Below are positions 7,326 to 13,584 of a DNA stretch of 15,046 nt, one piece after another. This stretch comes from Candidatus Falkowbacteria bacterium HGW-Falkowbacteria-2 (GTDB taxonomy: Bacteria; Patescibacteriota; Patescibacteriia; Patescibacteriales; UBA12465). Within the stretch, counting starts at the first letter, position 1. Each line of letters opens with the position of its first letter. Location: NCBI GenBank assembly GCA_002841655.1, contig PHAH01000009.1, forward strand, positions 1-15,046. Direction: 5' to 3'. The notes below the pieces were generated by a model, which worked only from the letters and a program-made list of their open reading frames with translations, was not told where the DNA came from and ran no database searches. A program made the position numbers and the translations under genes.

Positions 7326-7354
7326 CTGTTATTTTTTCATAAACGTGTTATAAT
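7326..7354 (+). promoter_or_regulatory. Extended -10 promoter for the ferredoxin gene run
   Basis: The sequence TGTTATAAT (7346-7354) is a perfect extended -10 element (TGn plus TATAAT). The -35 position 17 bp upstream reads CTGTTA (7326-7331), a weak match, which extended -10 promoters tolerate. It overlaps the palindrome AACAGCTGTT (7321-7330), which could serve as an operator. The predicted start is near 7361, giving a leader of about 70 nt before the ferredoxin ATG. This promoter probably drives the genes from 7431 onwards, as no other convincing promoter was seen before dnaX. Confidence 0.72.
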
Positions 7355-7430
7355 CAGAATGTAATTATGTGAATTTTAAGAGAGGGAAGGGCTGGCTTAT
7401 GCAGGCTATTTTTCCGCTAATATAAATAAT

Positions 7431-7601
7431 ATGGTGAGAGTAGATCAAGACAAATGTATCGGTTGCGGCTTATGCGTTGGAATGGCTCCTGAGGTCTTCA
7501 CAATGAACGCTGATTTTAAGTCTGAAGTTATAAACCCAGAGGTAACCGATGCTGCGCGTGATGCGGCGGCTAGTTGCCCGGTAGATGCGATAAGCGTTTA
7601 A
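7431..7601 (+). CDS. Small single-cluster 4Fe-4S ferredoxin
   Basis: This 56-residue protein is a soluble electron carrier. The cluster ligands are C9-X2-C12-X2-C15 in the motif CIGCGLC, plus C49 in CPVDAI near the C-terminus. This is the arrangement of monocluster ferredoxins of about 60 residues, in which the region between is filled by an acidic helix and strand (APEVFTMNADFKSEVI). All four cysteines are present, so a [4Fe-4S] rather than a [3Fe-4S] cluster is expected. The start MVRVDQDKC is typical, with the first strand directly before the first cysteine. It is the first gene after the extended -10 promoter, ends 2 nt before the next gene, and has no Shine-Dalgarno sequence. No partner oxidoreductase lies in the window, so its redox partner cannot be named. 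Confidence 0.92.
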   Translation: MVRVDQDKCIGCGLCVGMAPEVFTMNADFKSEVINPEVTDAARDAAASCPVDAISV

Positions 7602-7603
7602 AT

Positions 7604-8077
7604 ATGGCTGTTGAAAATAATTTAGAGAAACAAATTGTTAAGCCCTCTGAGCACTTAGAGAAGAAGGCATCTTTTGAAGTACAGACAGAGAAGAAGCTTG
7701 AGCAGAGGGAGGTGTCAGCGGATAAGAAGGTTGAAAAACCCGACATGGGCGTTCCTGTCACTGCTGGTCCTGTAGTCGTAACAGATACAGATTATCGTAA
7801 ACAACGTGAAGCGGCAGTCGACTCGATTTTGGCAGATGGTCTAGACCAGGTCTTTTTGAAAATGTCGCCAGAAGATCAGCGTCGTTTTAAAGCAGAAGGT
7901 GAAAAGACAGCAGCAGAAATCAATCGGTTGCTTGATAAGGCAAAGGTGGGCGTTAGTAAAGTGATGAGTTTAATTAAACGTTGGCTAGGCTTGATTCCGG
8001 GTGTTAATAAGTATTTTTTGGAACAAGAAGCAAAAATAAAAGCAGACAAGATTTTAAAAATTAAGAAATCTTTATAA
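7604..8077 (+). CDS. Charged protein of unknown function upstream of the VirD4-like ATPase
   Basis: I do not recognise a named family. The 157-residue product has a very polar N-terminal half (residues 1-65), rich in Glu, Lys and Val, likely disordered. A helical C-terminal half follows: residues 63-125 are amphipathic and charged, with a SPEDQRRFKAEGE stretch, then IKRWLGLIPGVNKYFLEQ (124-141) and a Lys-rich end. The Trp/Leu/Pro segment is the most conserved-looking part and may contact a membrane or a partner. There is no signal peptide or clear transmembrane helix. A TTG 30 bases upstream is in frame, but it would overlap the ferredoxin gene, so the ATG at 7604 is preferred. With gaps of 2 nt on both sides it is almost certainly cotranscribed with the ferredoxin and the ATPase, and may be an accessory factor of the latter. 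Confidence 0.82.
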   Translation: MAVENNLEKQIVKPSEHLEKKASFEVQTEKKLEQREVSADKKVEKPDMGVPVTAGPVVVTDTDYRKQREAAVDSILADGLDQVFLKMSPEDQRRFKAEGEKTAAEINRLLDKAKVGVSKVMSLIKRWLGLIPGVNKYFLEQEAKIKADKILKIKKSL

Positions 8078-8079
8078 AT

Positions 8080-10656
8080 ATGAACTCCGATTGGCAAAAC
8101 ATCGTTGAGTTTTTGCGTAGCGATTCCGGCGCGGGAATCCTCGCCCTTTTATTATTATTCGGTACAGTCGCTGCCTTAACAATAATTATCTATGGTTTCC
8201 GTTTTTTTGTGCGACGCTTCGCCATGGATAACTCTTATTTCGATCATCAAGTATTCCTAATTCGTCTACCAAAAGAAAAACCAAAAGACGAAAATAAAGA
8301 TAGAAGCTTGCAGCAGATGCGCGAAGAAATTGCGGTTGGAGAAACTATTTTTTCTAGTATTGGTGGACTTAAAGCGCAACGTGGCTGGATTCCTTGGCTA
8401 CTTGGGCGCAATGATCATTTTTCGTTTGAAATTGTGGCGAGTAAAGGAAAGATTGCATTTTATGCGGCTGCTCCACGTCATTTAGCTCGGTATCTAGAAC
8501 AACAAATAACTGCTCATTATCCTGAGGCAGTAATCGAAGAGGTGGAGGACTATAACGCATTTGGGATGAATGGGAAAATTGTGGCGGCAAACATACGAAC
8601 CAGAAAAAGTTTCGCCCTACCTTTGCGTACCTATCAAAAAATGGAGGTTGATCCGTTAAATTCCTTGATTAACATCATGTCGAAGCTAGAGAGCGATGAA
8701 AGTATTGTTGCTCAATACATAGTTCGTAGTGCCCATGGCTCCTGGCATCGCCGTGTTCGTCGTATTGTGACCCGTATTCAGCAAAAGAATTCTGTCCGTG
8801 ACGGAATCCGTACTGCTAATCTCTGGTGGCGAGCACTAAGCGTGGTGGGCCAGATTTTTGGTTCTGTATTTGAATCTGCAAAAAAAGATAAGACGCCTGA
8901 TACAGTCAAGCGTTTGTCTGCCGTTGAGGAAGAGATTTTAAAATCAATTGAGGAAAAAAACCTGCGCGCCGGCTTAGATGTAAATATCAGGTTAATCGTA
9001 ACGAGTGCTAACGTACAACGCTCCGCGGCTTATTTAGAAAATGCTGTTAGCGTTTTTTCTGAGTTCAATAATTATAGCTACGGCAACTCGTTTTCTCGAG
9101 CCAATAAGGCTAATCAGGAAAGGCAGATTAATGATTTTATTCACCGTCGTTTTCGCGATGATTTATCTTTTTTACTTAACACCGAGGAGTTAACTAGTGT
9201 TTTCCATTTGCCCTTAAAACACGTTGAGACTCCAAATATAATGTGGCTAACCGCTAAGAATGCTCCCGCACCGGCTGATGTTCCTAACGAAGGTTTGATG
9301 CTCGGCAAAAATGTCTATCGTGGTGTCGAAAAAGATATTCGGATTAAACGCTCCGATCGCCGCCGCCATACCTATATCATTGGTAAGTCCGGTGTTGGTA
9401 AGTCTGTACTTTTAGCGAATATGGCGATACAGGATATTCAAAACGGGGAAGGCGTCTGCGTACTCGATCCGCACGGAGACCTTATTGAAGACATCCTGCA
9501 GCGCATACCTCCGGAAAGGGCAGAGGATGTCGTAATCTTCTCGCCAGCGGACATGGAGCGCCCCTTAGCCTTAAACTTGCTCGAGTTTGATCCTCGCTAT
9601 CCTGAACAAAAAAGTTTTGTGATTAATGAGATGATCGGGATATTCGATAAGTTATATGATCTCAAGCAGACTGGCGGTCCGATGTTTGAACAGTATATGC
9701 GTAACGCTTTACTACTTATCATGGAAGATCCTGAAAGTGGCTCGACTTTAATGGAGATACCGAAGGTTCTCTCTGACGAAAATTTTCGTAAGTTGAAACT
9801 ATCTCGCTGTAAAAATCGCACAGTGGTTGATTTCTGGAAGAAGGAGGCAGAAAAAGCCGGTGGTGACGCGGCTTTAGCTAATATCGTGCCTTATATCACC
9901 TCGAAGTTGACAGCCTTTATTTCAAACGACATGATGCGTCCGATTATTGGTCAGCAGAAGAGCTCCTTTAATTTCCGTGACCTGATGGACAGACAGAAAA
10001 TATTGCTCATTGACCTCCCGAAGGGTGTTGTGGGCGAAATGAATGCCTATCTTCTCGGTATGATTGTTGTTGGCAAGATATTAATGGCAGCTTTGTCTCG
10101 TACTGACATGCCAGCTGAACAGCGCAAAGATTTCTATCTGTACATCGATGAGTTCCAGAACTTTACCACCAACTCCATTTGCCAGATTTTATCCGAAGCT
10201 CGTAAGTATGCGTTAAACCTCATCATTGCTCATCAGTATATCGGTCAGTTGGTTAAGTCTAATCAAGCAAGTAATACCTCGGAAATTAAAAATGCTGTAT
10301 TTGGTAACGTCGGCACCATGATTACCTTTAAAATCGGAACGGATGATGCTGAATTTTTAGTCAAAGAATTTTCACCGGTTTTCAACGTGTATGATTTGTT
10401 AAATATTGACAAAGGTACTGCTTATATTAAATTGTTAGTGGATAATAGTCCGACCCGACCCTTTTCGATGAAAACTATTTGGCCCCTTGTTGGTATCCGG
10501 CAGGAGGGAATTTCCCACAAAATTCGCGCTCTCAGTCGTTTGAAATATGGTCAAGATCGCTCGATTGTTGAGGCAGAAATTATTCGGCGTACAGAAACGC
10601 CGACGCCGGTGCTAGCAAAGGCCACCCCTTTTACCGCTGACAAGGTAATGGGCTAA
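8080..10656 (+). CDS. Membrane-anchored VirD4/TraG-like type IV secretion ATPase
   Basis: This 858-residue protein resembles the VirD4/TraG/HerA class of hexameric ATPases that feed DNA or protein into type IV secretion or conjugation channels. One transmembrane helix (about residues 17-39) anchors it. A long N-terminal region follows (about 50-390), including SKGKIAFYAAAPRHLARYLE (121-140), of a type I associate with Patescibacteria. The ATPase core has Walker A GKSGVGKS (435-442), an LDPHGDL element (462-468) and Walker B YLYIDEFQNF (686-695), followed by a TraM-recognition-like region (about 700-800, with IIAHQYIGQL at 715-724). No VirB4, VirB6, relaxase or pilin gene lies nearby, so the function (DNA uptake, export, or DNA pumping) is open. 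It starts 2 nt after the preceding gene and ends 27 nt before dnaX. Confidence 0.88.
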   Translation: MNSDWQNIVEFLRSDSGAGILALLLLFGTVAALTIIIYGFRFFVRRFAMDNSYFDHQVFLIRLPKEKPKDENKDRSLQQMREEIAVGETIFSSIGGLKAQRGWIPWLLGRNDHFSFEIVASKGKIAFYAAAPRHLARYLEQQITAHYPEAVIEEVEDYNAFGMNGKIVAANIRTRKSFALPLRTYQKMEVDPLNSLINIMSKLESDESIVAQYIVRSAHGSWHRRVRRIVTRIQQKNSVRDGIRTANLWWRALSVVGQIFGSVFESAKKDKTPDTVKRLSAVEEEILKSIEEKNLRAGLDVNIRLIVTSANVQRSAAYLENAVSVFSEFNNYSYGNSFSRANKANQERQINDFIHRRFRDDLSFLLNTEELTSVFHLPLKHVETPNIMWLTAKNAPAPADVPNEGLMLGKNVYRGVEKDIRIKRSDRRRHTYIIGKSGVGKSVLLANMAIQDIQNGEGVCVLDPHGDLIEDILQRIPPERAEDVVIFSPADMERPLALNLLEFDPRYPEQKSFVINEMIGIFDKLYDLKQTGGPMFEQYMRNALLLIMEDPESGSTLMEIPKVLSDENFRKLKLSRCKNRTVVDFWKKEAEKAGGDAALANIVPYITSKLTAFISNDMMRPIIGQQKSSFNFRDLMDRQKILLIDLPKGVVGEMNAYLLGMIVVGKILMAALSRTDMPAEQRKDFYLYIDEFQNFTTNSICQILSEARKYALNLIIAHQYIGQLVKSNQASNTSEIKNAVFGNVGTMITFKIGTDDAEFLVKEFSPVFNVYDLLNIDKGTAYIKLLVDNSPTRPFSMKTIWPLVGIRQEGISHKIRALSRLKYGQDRSIVEAEIIRRTETPTPVLAKATPFTADKVMG

Positions 10657-10683
10657 TTTTAAGTCACCTAAACTAATTCACAT

Positions 10684-12297
10684 ATGCCTACTCTCTACCG
10701 CGATTATCGCCCTCAGAAATTCGCCGACATTCTCGGACAGAATCACCTGAAAATCACCTTGCAAAATGAGCTTGCGTCCGGAACGCTGGGACAGGCCTAT
10801 CTTTTTTGTGGACCCAGAGCAGTGGGGAAGACATCAATGGCGAGAGTACTGGCCCAGACGGTAAACTGTGAACGCCGCAAGGAAGGGAAATCTGAGCCTT
10901 GTGGTGAGTGTTCTGCGTGCGAAAGCATTCGTAAGGGCAATTTCATGGATGTAATGGAGATTGACGCCGCTTCCAATACTGGTGTCGATAATGTTCGTGA
11001 TAATATAATTTCCTCAGCGAGACTGTCACCCTCAAGCGGCAAGATGAAGGTCTTCATTATTGATGAAGTCCACATGCTTTCCATTTCTGCCTTTAACGCC
11101 TTGCTCAAGATTATAGAAGAGCCACCACGCCATATACTATTTATTCTCTGCACTACTGAGGTTCATAAAGTTCCTGATACCATAATTTCTCGTTGTCAGC
11201 GTTTTGATTTTAAGCGCATTAGTCCGTCAGAAATTGTAAAGAAACTCGGACGTATCGCCAGCGAAGAAAAGATTGAGGTTAGTCGCGAAGTCTTAGAAGA
11301 TGTGGCTCGCCAATCCGGTGGACATCTTCGTGATGCTGAAAGTTTATTTGGTCAGGTTCTGGCGCTCGGTGGCGATAAAATTGGAGCAGAAGAAGCTGAG
11401 TTAGTTTTACCAAGACATCATCATCAAGACGCTTTGTTGTTAATAGAACTAATCTTGAAAAAAAACGCCGGTGGCGCTGTTGCTCTTGTTAATCGCTTGG
11501 CGGACAGCGGTGTTAACTTTAAAAGTTTTATCGAAGAAACTTTAATGATGCTTCGAAAAATAATGATTCAATCTGCCCAGCCCGGCTTAGCGGAGAAGCT
11601 TGGACTTGATTTTGGTGAGCAACTCGAACTAAGAGTTGGAGTTTTGGCAACGCAGATGCCATTACCAGTATGTTTGCGCGCCTTACGACGTTTTCTTGAT
11701 CTAGCTCAAGAAAAAAACTCTTCGATTCCGCAGTTACCTTTAGAAATCGCGGTAGTGGAGTTATGTCTTTCGGCTGACCAATCATCATCACCGGCTATGA
11801 GCACTGCGCATACTCCCGCGCCTCCTGTTACCGCGGCGACGACTGCCAAAAAGGAAGCGTCGGCTACTCCCAAGTCAGGCGCAATTGCTGCTGACTTGAG
11901 TGAGGAAGAAGTTTTAGCTCGTTGGCCCGAGGTTTTACTTAAAATCAAGAAGTATAATCATTCCTTGTCATTCGTATTACAGAATTGTTTACCCCAAGCA
12001 CTACGTTCAGGAAATATTGCCTTACGATTTAAATATAAATTCCATCGCGATCGGATTTTAGATGCTTCCGTGCGCGGAATCATGGAATCAATTCTGGCGG
12101 AAGTGTTTGCAGGTCAAGTCGAAATTGAGGCGATTCTTGATGAGAATATCGAATTGGACTCTCGCCCGCTCGCCGCTTCATCTTCGCCCACGCCCGCGCC
12201 AGTAGTCGAGTCATCTCCTCCTCCGGCACCCGCAAAACCGACTGATGGCGTGCTTGGCAGCCTCTTACAAAGTTTTGGTGGGGAAGCAGTATCATAA
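10684..12297 (+). CDS. dnaX: DNA polymerase III subunit gamma/tau
   Basis: DnaX is the motor subunit of the clamp loader, which opens and loads the sliding clamp and, in its long tau form, couples polymerases and helicase at the fork. Visible elements of the AAA+ part are Walker A GPRAVGKTS (residues 43-51), a zinc module with C62, C73, C76 and C79, Walker B IIDEVH (125-130), sensor 1 region CTTE (156-159) and SRCQRF (169-174). The collar domain spans about 245-362. A Pro/Ala/Ser/Thr-rich linker (about 363-402), a folded C-terminal domain (about 405-492) and a second Pro-rich tail follow. The C-terminal domain does not resemble E. coli tau domains IV-V to my eye. A slippery A-AAA-AAC heptamer (11712-11718) lies at the end of the collar domain. 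Total length is 537. Confidence 0.96.
   Translation: MPTLYRDYRPQKFADILGQNHLKITLQNELASGTLGQAYLFCGPRAVGKTSMARVLAQTVNCERRKEGKSEPCGECSACESIRKGNFMDVMEIDAASNTGVDNVRDNIISSARLSPSSGKMKVFIIDEVHMLSISAFNALLKIIEEPPRHILFILCTTEVHKVPDTIISRCQRFDFKRISPSEIVKKLGRIASEEKIEVSREVLEDVARQSGGHLRDAESLFGQVLALGGDKIGAEEAELVLPRHHHQDALLLIELILKKNAGGAVALVNRLADSGVNFKSFIEETLMMLRKIMIQSAQPGLAEKLGLDFGEQLELRVGVLATQMPLPVCLRALRRFLDLAQEKNSSIPQLPLEIAVVELCLSADQSSSPAMSTAHTPAPPVTAATTAKKEASATPKSGAIAADLSEEEVLARWPEVLLKIKKYNHSLSFVLQNCLPQALRSGNIALRFKYKFHRDRILDASVRGIMESILAEVFAGQVEIEAILDENIELDSRPLAASSSPTPAPVVESSPPPAPAKPTDGVLGSLLQSFGGEAVS
11712..11718 (+). promoter_or_regulatory. Candidate -1 programmed frameshift site in dnaX
   Basis: In the zero frame the codons GAA AAA AAC (Glu343-Lys344-Asn345) form the slippery heptamer A-AAA-AAC. 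A -1 shift here adds 19 residues and then meets TGA at 11775-11777, giving a product of 364 residues with the AAA+ and collar domains but without the linker and tau-type tail. E. coli dnaX makes gamma by a similar -1 shift at A-AAA-AAG. I see no clear downstream stem-loop and no upstream Shine-Dalgarno-like stimulator, so this is a candidate only. Confidence 0.35.
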
Positions 12298-12318
12298 TCT
12301 CAAATTAATTTAAAAAGT

Positions 12319-13581
12319 ATGTTAGACATTAAATACATCCGTGAAAATCAAGAAACTGTTGTCGCCGCCCTATCTAAGCGGATGGACAAAAAGAAAATTG
12401 GCCTCAAAGAGTTATTAAAACTCGATGATGACCGTCGTAATCTCATTAAGGAGGTTGAAACTTTAAAGGCGGTGCGTAATCAAAGCTCTAAAACTAAGCC
12501 TAGCCCCGAAACTATCGCTGCCATGAAAACTGTGGGTGAGCAAATTAAGGCACTTGAAGAAAGTTTAAAGGGCTTAGAGGAGGAAATTCAGGAAAAGATA
12601 TCAGCTTTGCCAAATCTACCTGCTGACGATGTTGTGGCTGGTGGCAAGGAAAATAATGAGGTGATTTACACTTTTGGCGAGAAGCCAAGTGTTACTTTTG
12701 AACAGAAAGATCACGTCGAGTTGGCGGAGAGCCTGGGTGTAATCGACTATGTTCGTGCCGCCAAGATGTCTGGTAGTGGCTTTTGGTGTTATCGGGGAAT
12801 GGGGGCTTTACTTGAATGGGCTCTTATCTCGTATTTCATCGCCTACCATAACAAAAATGGTTATCAATTCCTAATTCCACCTTTTTTATTATCTGAAAAA
12901 TCAGCCTATACCTCCGGTCATTTACCAAAGTTTCGGGATGAGCTTTTCTGGACACAAGATAAGTTATGCTTAAATGCGACCAGCGAAATGATGCTCGGAA
13001 ATTATCATCGCGAAGAAATCTTGCCAACCGAACGTTTACCTTTGAAATACTTCGCCTACTCCCCCTGTTTCCGTCGCGAAGCTGGTAGTTATCGCCAAGA
13101 GGAAAGAGGGATGGTGAGAGGACATCAGTTTAATAAAGTTGAGATGTTTATTTTCTGCAAGGCAGAAGATTCTTGGAAAATGTTTGATGAGTTAGTAGAA
13201 AATGCAAAGGGCTTAGTTGAAGGTCTTGGTTTACACTATCAAGTATCAAAACTGGCCGCCGGCGACTGTAGTGCGGCTATGGCCAAGACCTATGACTTGG
13301 AAATTTGGTTGCCAAGCATGGGTATCTATAAAGAGGTAAGCAGTATCTCTAATGCTCTTGATTATCAGGCACGTCGTGGCCAAACTCGATATAAGAATGA
13401 GAAAGGCGAGAACGTGTTTGTGCATACTTTAAATGCTTCAGGGCTAGCGACTAGTCGCCTTTTGCCAGCCATTCTAGAGCAAAATCAGCTGGAAGACGGT
13501 TCCGTACGTATACCAGAGGCTTTACGGAGTTATATCCCAGGAGCGCCAGAATTTATTTACCCAGACAATAATTTAATTTAA
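12319..13581 (+). CDS. serS: Serine-tRNA ligase (SerRS)
   Basis: This class II synthetase charges tRNA-Ser (and tRNA-Sec where present) with serine in the cytoplasm. The N-terminal long helical arm that grips the extra arm of the tRNA covers about residues 1-100 and is rich in heptad-like charged helices. The catalytic domain contains the serine-binding TSE (221-223), motif 2 as FRREAGSYRQEERG (251-264) followed by HQFNKVE (269-275), and motif 3 as NASGLATSRLLPAILE (372-387) followed by QLEDGSVRIPEAL (390-402). Relative to the common forms, SSISNALDYQARR (341-353) replaces the usual CSNCxDFQARR type sequence. Length (420) is normal. It begins 21 nt after dnaX and ends 3 nt before the GHL15-like gene, with no promoter or terminator visible between them. 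Confidence 0.97.
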   Translation: MLDIKYIRENQETVVAALSKRMDKKKIGLKELLKLDDDRRNLIKEVETLKAVRNQSSKTKPSPETIAAMKTVGEQIKALEESLKGLEEEIQEKISALPNLPADDVVAGGKENNEVIYTFGEKPSVTFEQKDHVELAESLGVIDYVRAAKMSGSGFWCYRGMGALLEWALISYFIAYHNKNGYQFLIPPFLLSEKSAYTSGHLPKFRDELFWTQDKLCLNATSEMMLGNYHREEILPTERLPLKYFAYSPCFRREAGSYRQEERGMVRGHQFNKVEMFIFCKAEDSWKMFDELVENAKGLVEGLGLHYQVSKLAAGDCSAAMAKTYDLEIWLPSMGIYKEVSSISNALDYQARRGQTRYKNEKGENVFVHTLNASGLATSRLLPAILEQNQLEDGSVRIPEALRSYIPGAPEFIYPDNNLI

Positions 13582-13584
13582 GCC

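Larger units (their letters stand above)
7165..7430. other. Divergent intergenic regulatory region between rpmA and the ferredoxin gene
   Basis: This 266-base stretch holds no gene of normal size. Reading from rpmA outwards it contains the rpmA leader with its hairpin (7203-7220), the rpmA promoter (7250-7278), an inverted repeat TTGTG-N5-CACAA (7299-7313), a 10-bp palindrome AACAGCTGTT (7321-7330), the ferredoxin promoter with an extended -10 (7346-7354), and a leader of about 70 nt containing a possible 8-codon ORF (7399-7425). It is the only long non-coding gap in the window and the only place where divergent transcription starts. Confidence 0.8.

Noticed and set aside
7367..7372. Start-stop pair ATGTGA just after the predicted ferredoxin transcription start
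   Set aside because: Such pairs are common by chance in A/T-rich leaders and nothing else supports a role.
7574..7603. Upstream TTG start for the 157-residue protein
   Set aside because: It would overlap the last codons of the ferredoxin gene, while the ATG at 7604 has the same AAT-ATG context as neighbouring genes and leaves a 2-nt gap.
10797..11153. Minus-strand open frame of 118 codons inside dnaX
   Set aside because: It overlaps the conserved AAA+ region of dnaX on the other strand and has no domain signature of its own.
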